A stretch of DNA of 5,931 bases, from the NCBI GenBank assembly GCA_000431975.1, contig HF988613.1, positions 1 to 5,931 on the forward strand, read 5' to 3'. How positions within the stretch are numbered: the first letter of the stretch is position 1; the number at the start of each line of letters is the position of its first letter. The notes under the pieces were generated by a model, which was given only the letters and a program-made list of their open reading frames with translations, was not told the DNA's origin and ran no database searches. The stretch comes from Prevotella sp. CAG:924 (lineage in GTDB: Bacteria; Bacteroidota; Bacteroidia; Bacteroidales; Bacteroidaceae). Made by a program: the position numbers and the translations under genes. Shown here piece by piece: positions 1 through 5,857 of this stretch.

Positions 1-104
1 TTAACTTTGCATCATCACTTCTAAGGCAAACTGGCCTCAGACGCACTCTGTGAAACACTACCAGGAGATGAATCAAAGGGCAACGAACTTTATACTGTTA
101 TCAA

Positions 105-137
105 AGAACTGGCGGAATTCGCTGCCCCGCCAGTTCT
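105..137 (-). terminator. Hairpin terminator of the three-gene operon
   Basis: An 11-bp perfect inverted repeat (AGAACTGGCGG at 105-115, CCGCCAGTTCT at 127-137) encloses an 11-nt loop. It lies 31 bp beyond the stop codon of the repeat-containing gene. Read on the minus strand, the G+C-rich stem is followed by only a short T run (CTTTG), so the U-tract is weak. Position and stem strength favour a role in ending or protecting the operon transcript. A chance palindrome inside a decayed coding remnant is the alternative. Confidence 0.55.
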
Positions 138-167
138 GCCAAGAGGGAATCAGGATCACATTATCTG

Positions 168-2057
168 TTATTTCTTTAGGCCAGCCTTGTGACACAGTTC
201 AGATGACATACTCGTTCTATTAACAGAGCTGGTTGAATTTTGTTTTTGGGGGTTATAGGGACAGTCCTTATCACATTTTTGACACTTTTTAGATTTCCTA
301 TTCATTAGACAATTAAAATCATCATTACTATTTAAATTTGGAATGAAGCTCCAATTGTTTTCAGCATATCCATTACAATAAAAGATCGAATCCATGAAAA
401 CCATCGGCAGTGTCAAAATTGTTCTACTAACTTTATAGTCATAGCAATCTCTTTTAAAAGCGTTTTTAAGAACATCTTTCAAAGTTTTCGTGCGTTCCTG
501 CATCTCGCTTATCAAAGCATTTAATTGTTCGACTTTTGTTTCTAAAGAACCGTGCTCTGTTAGTTCACCACATATTTCCCTTGCCTTATTGCAAAGTTGC
601 TCAAGATTTATCTTTCGTTGAATATCTGTTGGGATCTCAAAATTCTTACTTTTGTCTGTCATAGTTACAGGAAGACCAGCATATGGTTTAGTGTCTCTGT
701 TATTCCTGTATATTGGAATAATAAATTGTACTAGAGTCGCTGCACCTGTATCTGAGTTTTGATTGTTATCATTTACGCCAATACGCAAAATAAGATTTGG
801 GTTTATTTTGGATCTGACAATTGATTCTTTTATTTGTCTAACAAAACTATCTCGTCCGATTGCTTCATCATTATGAGCACAAGCTATCTGTTGAAGCCTA
901 TCTTTACAGTGTCCATAAATATATTTAATGTCATTGTTCATAATATCTTCAAATTTTTTAAAATCCAATATTAGACATTCCTTCCATTCTGTGGCATCAA
1001 AGAGATTGAAATTTTCAATTTTATGTTGTTCCATTAGCCTATATGCGACATCATCCCAGTGAACAAAAAAACTACAAAGACAGAATGGATATTTAGTACC
1101 ATCACGATCGGCTTTTTCCCAATCTTGTATAATTTTTTTTAAAATACCCATACGATAACATTCCTCATCTAATACCTTTTTATTCTTAGTTGAATAACCA
1201 GATATCTTTTTCCAAAAACATTCAACCTTTTCCCAATATTGTATAATATTATTTATACCCATACGATAACATTCCTCATCTAATACCTTTTTATTCTTAG
1301 TTGAATAACCAGATATCTTTTTCCAAAAACATTCAACCTTTTCCCAATATTGTATAATATTATTTATACCCATACGATAACATTCCTCATCTAATACCTT
1401 TTTATTCTTAGTTGAATAACCAGATATCTTTTTCCAAAAACATTCAACCTTTTCCCAATATTGTATAATATTATTTATACCCATACGATAACATTCCTCA
1501 TCTAATACCTTTTTATTCTTAGTTGAATAACCAGATATCTTTTTCCAAAAACATTCAACCTTTTCCCAATATTGTATAATATTATTTATACCCATACGAT
1601 AACATTCCTCATCTAATACCTTTTTATTCTTAGTTGAATAACCAGATATCTTTTTCCAAAAATATTCTGTCTTTTTCCGAAAATATTCTGTAAGATTATT
1701 TTTAGTAAAGAAGAGCATCCTGATGTCATCAGAATCCTTATCATACAAGTTGGTATACATACATCGGAGTGGTTCGTTTGTTCCTGGGCCACTCAATGGA
1801 TTTATGAAACCTGCGTTAACAAACGAAAATGAACGATCTGAGCTATTTTGCTCAAATTTTATTTCTTCTTTAACTGCACATTGAAAATATCCTATAAGAT
1901 ATTGACGAATAGCGTCAGGAGAATATTTTGGATTTAAAAACCAATTGTTACGTTCGTTTCCAGACGCACACTTTTTTAATAGCTCCAAACTATCAATATG
2001 AAGGTATATATCTTCAGACAGTTTTATGAAATTTTTAGATGAATTGTTATCTTCCAT
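168..2057 (-). CDS. DUF3825-like protein with five tandem 37-aa repeats
   Basis: Predicted 629-aa soluble protein of unknown function. The ATG at 2057 is preferred to one 15 codons upstream because a GGAG lies 6 nt before it and it gives the usual short overlap with the upstream gene. Residues 49-87 (AIRQYLIGYFQ ... FVNAGFINP), 442-451 (LVQFIIPIYR) and 546-569 (TILTLPMVF ... ENNW) fall in the same order as landmarks I remember from DUF3825, a domain of unknown function often linked to OST-HTH/LOTUS modules. The match is from memory and diverged. Between the first landmark and the rest sits an aromatic- and lysine-rich block: residues 133-317 are five copies of a 37-residue unit beginning FWKKISGYSTKNKK, the last with a diverged end. 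Residues 480-535 look helical, possibly coiled coil. The tail has a cysteine cluster (C583, C592, C595, C599) that could bind metal. No signal peptide or membrane segment is seen. It is the last gene of the operon and probably translationally coupled to the UDG-like gene. The existence of the gene is secure, the DUF3825 assignment moderate, the function unknown. Confidence 0.85.
   Translation of the reverse strand: MEDNNSSKNFIKLSEDIYLHIDSLELLKKCASGNERNNWFLNPKYSPDAIRQYLIGYFQCAVKEEIKFEQNSSDRSFSFVNAGFINPLSGPGTNEPLRCMYTNLYDKDSDDIRMLFFTKNNLTEYFRKKTEYFWKKISGYSTKNKKVLDEECYRMGINNIIQYWEKVECFWKKISGYSTKNKKVLDEECYRMGINNIIQYWEKVECFWKKISGYSTKNKKVLDEECYRMGINNIIQYWEKVECFWKKISGYSTKNKKVLDEECYRMGINNIIQYWEKVECFWKKISGYSTKNKKVLDEECYRMGILKKIIQDWEKADRDGTKYPFCLCSFFVHWDDVAYRLMEQHKIENFNLFDATEWKECLILDFKKFEDIMNNDIKYIYGHCKDRLQQIACAHNDEAIGRDSFVRQIKESIVRSKINPNLILRIGVNDNNQNSDTGAATLVQFIIPIYRNNRDTKPYAGLPVTMTDKSKNFEIPTDIQRKINLEQLCNKAREICGELTEHGSLETKVEQLNALISEMQERTKTLKDVLKNAFKRDCYDYKVSRTILTLPMVFMDSIFYCNGYAENNWSFIPNLNSNDDFNCLMNRKSKKCQKCDKDCPYNPQKQNSTSSVNRTSMSSELCHKAGLKK
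1144..1662 (-). repeat. Perfect 111-bp tandem repeat, 4.7 copies, in frame
   Basis: The unit recurs at exactly 111-bp steps (the marker TACGATAAC starts at 1151, 1262, 1373, 1484 and 1595). By eye I find no mismatch between copies across 519 bp. Since 111 = 3 x 37, gain or loss of a unit changes the protein by 37 residues without a frameshift. At the low-coordinate edge (1115-1143) the pattern continues as a diverged copy (TTTTTCCCAATCTTGTATAAT), so the array grew from an older, imperfect repeat. At the other edge it ends next to a 21-bp duplication. Complete identity implies very recent expansion or ongoing homogenisation. An assembly error in copy number cannot be excluded, because the array is longer than a short read. 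Confidence 0.95.
1651..1692 (-). repeat. 21-bp tandem duplication beside the 111-bp array
   Basis: Two adjacent 21-bp units (1651-1671 and 1672-1692) differ at two positions. They encode the heptads TEYFRKK and TEYFWKK at residues 123-136. The second heptad overlaps the start of the first 37-aa repeat. The junctions inside the big array read YWEKVEC-FWKKISG, a similar seven-residue rhythm, so short slippage of a heptad may have preceded the large duplication. Confidence 0.75.
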
Positions 2058-2751
2058 TTGTAACTCCGTTTTTAATAATACTGTTCCAAAAACTCCAATC
2101 AAATCCTACAGATGGATGATATAGCGAGATTGCAATGCTTTTATAGCCATCGTTTTTGCTATATACCCAACTGTCTGCACGATAGCCGTCTACGTATACA
2201 CCCTCTCCCTCTTTACCTGTAACAGAATCAGAACCAATAGGGAGTTTAGAGTACAGTCTTTTACCCCATACTAGGATGACATCAGGCCTTAATAAGTCGA
2301 GCACCTTGAAAAACGGTTCCTCGCTCTTTTCAAAATTCGTATCATCAGGCTGCATACGGGCCATACAGAGAGGGGTCTGCAAGAAATTATAGAATGCCAA
2401 ATGGTTCCATATCTCTTGAGAATCCTGGCTAGAGGTTACTTTGCCATAAACGGCTCTTTCAAATTTCAAGAAGGTATTCATCCATCTTTGGTAATTTAAA
2501 GAGCCTTCCCTACCCTTAAGATAATCGCTTATGACTTCTTTCGTGAATTGATGATTTTTAGGTTCTTCGGGATCAAAATCATCTATATAATGAGATTCAC
2601 CCAAAACAAGAATTTTCTTCCCTGGTTTCTCCTTTGTTCCAAGAATCTTATCATTGTCGAAGGCAATACCCAGTTCGTAATTATCTCCTATCCATGGAAG
2701 AAACATTACTCTCGTATTAAGGAGTCCTTCTTCAATCTTATTTTTATCCAT
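2047..2751 (-). CDS. Uracil-DNA-glycosylase-like protein
   Basis: Predicted 234-aa cytosolic protein. A hydrophobic strand ends in LVLGESHY (residues 48-55), resembling motif A of the uracil-DNA glycosylase superfamily, where G-(E/Q)-x-P-(G/Y) positions the catalytic water. A late YHPS (211-214) matches motif B (HPS), which contacts the DNA minor groove. Between them PDVILVWGKRLYSKL (156-170) has the strand-then-Gly pattern also seen in the fold, and an Asn lies in YNF (121-123). The proline usual in motif A is replaced by His54, so base-excision activity is uncertain. The protein may bind or cut modified DNA, or have another role on the same fold. It starts 31 bp after the WYL gene and its last 11 bp overlap the next start, so it is the middle gene of one operon. 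No Shine-Dalgarno is evident before its ATG. The gene call is secure, fold assignment moderate, function inferred. Confidence 0.8.
   Translation of the reverse strand: MDKNKIEEGLLNTRVMFLPWIGDNYELGIAFDNDKILGTKEKPGKKILVLGESHYIDDFDPEEPKNHQFTKEVISDYLKGREGSLNYQRWMNTFLKFERAVYGKVTSSQDSQEIWNHLAFYNFLQTPLCMARMQPDDTNFEKSEEPFFKVLDLLRPDVILVWGKRLYSKLPIGSDSVTGKEGEGVYVDGYRADSWVYSKNDGYKSIAISLYHPSVGFDWSFWNSIIKNGVTNGR
2064..2067 (-). promoter_or_regulatory. Shine-Dalgarno GGAG inside the upstream gene
   Basis: On the minus strand GGAG sits 6 nt before the ATG at 2057, within the last codons of the UDG-like gene (encoding NGVTNGR). This decides the start of the repeat-containing gene over an upstream in-frame ATG at 2102. 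Together with the 11-bp overlap it suggests coupled translation of the last two genes. Confidence 0.6.
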
Positions 2752-2782
2752 ATTGCTTGTGTATTTATGTTAATTAATTTTA

Positions 2783-3847
2783 CTACTCGTTATATAGTCT
2801 GCATAAGATATTGATTTTGTTTCTCATTATATCCACAGCTTCGTTGGGGCTTATTACCTGTATGCCGTCTGAGTAATGTAACAGTTTGGCCATCAACTCT
2901 ATGTTCCAACAAGCATCGATTTCAATGAGGCCATAATGTTCATTGTTGTTCCAAGCTTGAATCTCCTTCTGCCGTCCTTTGTTCATAAGAGGTTTACTCA
3001 TTATCAGGCCATGAACCTTTTTGTCTCTGGTCTTAATCATGATATTCCATTCCGGATTCATTTTCCCATTGTTTAGTTCATGTGTGACGCCAACTATATC
3101 GTCAAAGTACGTTGTGTAGTCAATGTCCTTAGGCTTCCTTCTATATTCAATTTCGCTATCCTCTGTTGGAATCAAGTTACTAATCCTGTCCAAAGGGAAT
3201 GACTTGTTGTATTTCTTTTTGTCATGCTCATAGCCAAAAAGAAACCACCGCTGATTATATTCCTTAAGAAAGTAAGGACTCAAAATCACCTTGCGTGCTG
3301 GAGCATCATACGGTGTGAACTGAAACTCTATTACCGTCTTTTCTTCTATGTAGTTAAAAAGGTCTGCTATCATGTCACGGTTCTTATAACATTCGTTTTG
3401 TTCAAAAGATATATAGTAAGATGGATTCCGGAGAATACCTTTCCTTGTTTCGAGCATACAGTCTGGTAAAAGCCCAGAACTACTCAATATTAAATCTTTA
3501 AGAAATTCGTCCCTGTCTCTCTTGAGAGGCTTTGATTTCCCCTTAAGCCATTTTTCCATAGGATGAAAACCAATTTCTGAAGGGTAGCCATAAAGAGCAG
3601 ACTTTCCTTTTTTGACATGGAATTTTTCGGGTGGACAATTGTTCGCTTTAAAGTCTTCCTCAAATATTTTCAAAAGCTTCCTTACAGCAGTGCTCTTACT
3701 TTTATAAGCCTTGTCCTTTCTGGAAGTGCCGTCAAAGGAATACAGAATCTCAGACACACTGAAACGTGTTCCTTTGTGGCGTTCAAAATGCTTGGCCATA
3801 AATCCAGCAATCCGAAACGTAAATGAAGTATTGCTCCTTTCAAACAT
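2783..3847 (-). CDS. WYL-domain transcriptional regulator
   Basis: Predicted 354-aa DNA-binding regulator. Residues 1-90 are basic and helical and fit a winged helix-turn-helix (RFSVSEILYSF at 28-38, then KSTAVRKLLKIFEEDF at 51-66). Residues about 158-235 form the WYL domain: FNYIEEKTVIEFQFTPY, a conserved SPYFLKEYNQRWFLFGY core (190-206) with WFL in place of WYL, and FPLDRIS (217-223). Residues 265-345 fit the C-terminal WCX extension (ending ISPNEAVDIM). In this family the WYL domain is thought to sense a ligand such as nucleic acid or nucleotides. Members head many defence operons (BrxR and CapW are studied examples) as repressors. Here it is the first gene of a three-gene operon and likely controls its own promoter. 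Start: the ATG at 3847 lies about 15 nt below the predicted transcription start, with no clear Shine-Dalgarno, as is common in Bacteroidota. The family call is firm; repressor versus activator is unknown. Confidence 0.9.
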   Translation of the reverse strand: MFERSNTSFTFRIAGFMAKHFERHKGTRFSVSEILYSFDGTSRKDKAYKSKSTAVRKLLKIFEEDFKANNCPPEKFHVKKGKSALYGYPSEIGFHPMEKWLKGKSKPLKRDRDEFLKDLILSSSGLLPDCMLETRKGILRNPSYYISFEQNECYKNRDMIADLFNYIEEKTVIEFQFTPYDAPARKVILSPYFLKEYNQRWFLFGYEHDKKKYNKSFPLDRISNLIPTEDSEIEYRRKPKDIDYTTYFDDIVGVTHELNNGKMNPEWNIMIKTRDKKVHGLIMSKPLMNKGRQKEIQAWNNNEHYGLIEIDACWNIELMAKLLHYSDGIQVISPNEAVDIMRNKINILCRLYNE

Positions 3848-3869
3848 TTTTAATGACTTTTAGTTGTTA

Positions 3870-3877
3870 CAAAATTA
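3870..3877 (-). promoter_or_regulatory. Bacteroidota -7 box (TAATTTTG) of the WYL operon
   Basis: Minus-strand TAATTTTG fits the Bacteroidota -7 consensus TAnnTTTG and sits 23 bp above the WYL start codon, giving a short leader of roughly 15 nt. No TTTG is found at the expected -33 distance (about 3897-3901 reads CTGG on the minus strand). The promoter may therefore be weak or need an activator. The same octamer forms the promoter of the glycine-zipper gene. Confidence 0.5.
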
Positions 3878-3949
3878 ACGATTTATTTTTAAATCCCAGT
3901 TTAGATAGAGACTTTTTACTGGAAAAATGATTGAGTTGACAAATGTTGT

Positions 3950-3979
3950 TAGAAGGATGACACTACCGTCACCCTTCTA
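3950..3979 (-). terminator. Hairpin terminator of the glycine-zipper gene
   Basis: A 12-bp inverted repeat with one G-U wobble (TAGAAGGATGAC at 3950-3961 against GTCACCCTTCTA at 3968-3979) has a 6-nt loop. It begins 8 nt past the stop codon of the glycine-zipper gene. The following minus-strand sequence (ACAACATTTG) is not a strong U-tract. The placement between two separate transcription units supports a terminator. Confidence 0.6.
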
Positions 3980-3987
3980 TGGACTAG

Positions 3988-5109
3988 TTAGTAGAATATC
4001 GAAAATACCTTCTTTACTACAGAAGATCCTACAATGCCTCCACCTAGTCCACCAATAAAGCCACCGATAGCCGTACCTATGCCTGGGCAGAAAGCGGTTC
4101 CTATGACAGCACCGGTCGTAGCACCTGCGTATCCGGTTCCAATGCCGACAGCGTTACTTGTGGTATTTTCACAGAACTGTAAGCCTGACATTTTGCCCCT
4201 GCAGACTTTTACGGCATCTGGAACTACCTGAATCGCCATGGCTATACCGCCAGTGACCATGTTAGTACGCATACCCCTGGCCAGCACGTTCTTGGCAGTC
4301 TGCCCGGCAATCTGTTGACCAGTAAGAAGTGTCGCTGCTTTTTCAACAGCTTTCTTACCGATTTCCGTTTTGCATACCGTATCCATGATATGACGTGAAG
4401 CATGTGTAGCCGAAGCCGCCAAATCACGTCCAACGGCGGTGCGGAGAAGTTGTTGTGTTCCTACGCCGGCAGCCAAGGCTTTACCGCCTGCTGCAGCTGA
4501 CTTCTTTGCCGCTTTGGCAAGAGCCTTCTCTGGAGACATTCCACTACGGATGCCATCCACAAAAGCTATAGTGAATGACAGGCCACAGGTGATTCCGCAA
4601 GTAACAGACTGGGTTTTCATGTCAAACTTGATAGAATCAATAGTACCAGCCTTGGCAATCTTTAGAGCCTGATCATAAGTACAATGACCTTTGATGACAA
4701 TGTCCCTGGCAACAGCTGGATCTGATACCCCCTGAACTTTTCCTTCTCGAATCTTCTGCTCCATCAAGCAAACTGCCTCGTCATACTGGTCCTTTGGCAC
4801 TTCCAGTTTCATGCCACCATATCGGTAACCGTCACCGTCAAAGGCCGCATTTACTGACTTGTAGGCCGTCTGGCAGTACTTGGTCTGAATCTTGACACCG
4901 TTGACAATACGATCCGCACCGTTAGTGGCATTGTTCCAACCTACTTGCTGCACACTCTTGCCTCTTAATCGGTCGGCCATGGCATTGGCGTCTTCTGCTG
5001 CCCATCCGTGTCCCTGTTCACAGTGGTAACGATCATACTGCATGAAGTTGTGGGTTGACTGAGCGCTACTGGCTGTAGCTGCGCTGTTGATAAATGCTTG
5101 TTTTTTCAT
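3988..5109 (-). CDS. Glycine-zipper protein with nuclease-like N-terminus
   Basis: Predicted 373-aa protein of unknown function. The N-terminal half carries GHGWAAEDANAMADRL (33-48) and NNATNGADRIVNGVKIQTKYC (59-79). E39, D66 and Q75-T-K77 fit the order expected of a PD-(D/E)xK nuclease of the Mrr-like D...QxK type, though this is only a motif reading. Residues 126-155 (GVSDPAVARDIVIKGHCTYDQALKIAKAG) form a second conserved-looking module. Residues 172-186 are hydrophobic, 190-270 are Ala/Lys-rich helices, and 320-365 are a run of GxxxG/GxGxA motifs (GIGTGYAGATTGAVIGTAF and beyond), a glycine zipper typical of membrane-inserting helices. There is no classical cleavable signal peptide. I recall the layout GHG(F/W)AAE ... 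NGADRxVxGVxIQTKY with a Gly-rich tail from a widespread uncharacterised family. Codons are more G+C-rich than in the neighbouring operon, suggesting a separate origin. It has its own promoter and terminator, so it is a single-gene unit. The gene call is firm and function is open: a membrane-active effector or toxin is one inference, a phage-related or colonisation protein another. Confidence 0.85.
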   Translation of the reverse strand: MKKQAFINSAATASSAQSTHNFMQYDRYHCEQGHGWAAEDANAMADRLRGKSVQQVGWNNATNGADRIVNGVKIQTKYCQTAYKSVNAAFDGDGYRYGGMKLEVPKDQYDEAVCLMEQKIREGKVQGVSDPAVARDIVIKGHCTYDQALKIAKAGTIDSIKFDMKTQSVTCGITCGLSFTIAFVDGIRSGMSPEKALAKAAKKSAAAGGKALAAGVGTQQLLRTAVGRDLAASATHASRHIMDTVCKTEIGKKAVEKAATLLTGQQIAGQTAKNVLARGMRTNMVTGGIAMAIQVVPDAVKVCRGKMSGLQFCENTTSNAVGIGTGYAGATTGAVIGTAFCPGIGTAIGGFIGGLGGGIVGSSVVKKVFSIFY

Positions 5110-5261
5110 AATCTCTTATTTTTGTGTTTAATTAATTGATTGATATATATATGAGATATGAAAGCATCGATTTTTGAGTTCAACAGAACAAGGCACTAAT
5201 TACAGCCTCACCGATAATTTTGTATCACCAAATTAAACAACAAGCTTTGCACCTGCTGTAT

Positions 5262-5277
5262 CAACATCACTATGTTG
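5262..5277 (-). promoter_or_regulatory. Short palindrome at the start of the leader
   Basis: CAACAT-cact-ATGTTG is a 6-bp perfect inverted repeat with a 4-nt loop. It lies just downstream of the predicted transcription start of the glycine-zipper gene (about +8 to +23). It could be an operator or a 5' stem-loop that stabilises the message. A palindrome this short can also arise by chance. Confidence 0.3.
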
Positions 5278-5291
5278 CCCTTAACTGCGGA

Positions 5292-5323
5292 CAAAATTAA
5301 TGCATTTCAAAATATCCTGCAAA
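5292..5323 (-). promoter_or_regulatory. Bacteroidota promoter of the glycine-zipper gene
   Basis: On the minus strand TTTG (5323-5320) and TAATTTTG (5299-5292) are separated by 20 bp, matching both boxes and the spacing of the Bacteroidota primary-sigma promoter (-33 TTTG, -7 TAnnTTTG). Transcription would start near 5285, leaving a leader of about 175 nt before the ATG at 5109. No protein-coding reading of that leader is apparent. Confidence 0.65.
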
Positions 5324-5344
5324 CTTGATTTATAATTAAACGCA

Positions 5345-5587
5345 ATGTTAATTAATTATGAACCACGATATGGAATGTCATTAAATACATCCGACTTGAC
5401 TCGGCTGACAAAATATGTCGAAGATGATTCAGATTCTAACCATCATTTTCACGTCATTATCTCTATTTCGGAACCGATTTGCCGGTTATGTGACAAGTAT
5501 GGGCACACCATTCCCATGAACAAACATCAAAAGGACGAAAACCCTTATGCACTTTTGGCCATACTGGTTTTTACTTGTCAATGGTGA
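5345..5587 (+). CDS. Doubtful 80-aa ORF, hypothetical
   Basis: An ATG-to-TGA frame of 80 codons lies on the plus strand, divergent from the glycine-zipper gene. The product is mixed polar with a histidine run (NHHFHV) and a CRLC pair at residues 46-49 and ends in a hydrophobic stretch (ALLAILVFTCQW). I recognise no family. There is no Shine-Dalgarno and no TAnnTTTG box at a suitable distance, and the sequence next to it is decayed mobile DNA. It may be a spurious frame or part of a broken gene. Confidence 0.2.
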   Translation: MLINYEPRYGMSLNTSDLTRLTKYVEDDSDSNHHFHVIISISEPICRLCDKYGHTIPMNKHQKDENPYALLAILVFTCQW

Positions 5588-5857
5588 AACCAAGATGAAG
5601 ATGCTAACACGCTCCAGAAATATGCCTGCATAATCTGGTGGCAAATGGACTGACAGCAAGAAAGAGCCTAACTATACCCATAAATGAGTGAAACGTATTC
5701 ACTCGTCTGTAAAGTGCTCGCAATCTTCAAGATGAAGATATCACGGGGCGAGGCTAAAAAAGACTACATGGATGGTACAATAAGGTCAATGCCTGTATAC
5801 TCAGGGAAGTCAAATCGTCCGGAGATGCTATCAGGGGGAAGGAAGAATATGTATTGA
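5588..5857. other. Non-coding or decayed stretch before the transposase tail
   Basis: I see no intact gene here. A 57-codon plus-strand frame (5684-5857, starting MSETYSLVCKVL) ends in TGA and lies in the same frame as the transposase tail that follows, but its residues do not resemble a transposase I know. The trinucleotide-scale reading IEPK at 5853-5864, in another frame, recalls the AIEP motif preceding the catalytic-helix region of IS5-type enzymes. Deletion and frameshift are therefore likely. No inverted-repeat terminus was found. Confidence 0.4.

Noticed and set aside
1144..1662. The array as a CRISPR or iteron-type origin
   Set aside because: The 111-bp units have no variable spacers and are contiguous, in frame and coding. 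No replication gene is nearby.
1144..1662. TTGTATAAT in each repeat as a -10 promoter element
   Set aside because: Bacteroidota promoters use TAnnTTTG rather than TATAAT, no partner box is seen, and the motif simply encodes the I-I-Q-Y stretch on the other strand.
2752..2782. A separate promoter between the WYL and UDG-like genes
   Set aside because: The gap is 31 bp and A+T-rich, with no TAnnTTTG box on the minus strand; shared transcription is simpler.
2548..3826. Plus-strand ORFs of 69-88 codons opposite the UDG-like and WYL genes
   Set aside because: They lie fully or mostly antisense to well-supported genes, have no recognisable domains or start signals, and look like shadow frames.
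3896..3922. CCAGT...ACTGG as a WYL operator near the operon promoter
   Set aside because: The arms are only 5 bp with a 17-bp spacer, and such pairs are expected by chance in a 140-bp gap. The position is attractive but the evidence is too thin.
4034..4672. ORFs antisense to, and in another frame of, the glycine-zipper gene
   Set aside because: Their proline- or arginine-rich composition is the expected by-product of glycine/alanine codons in the real gene.
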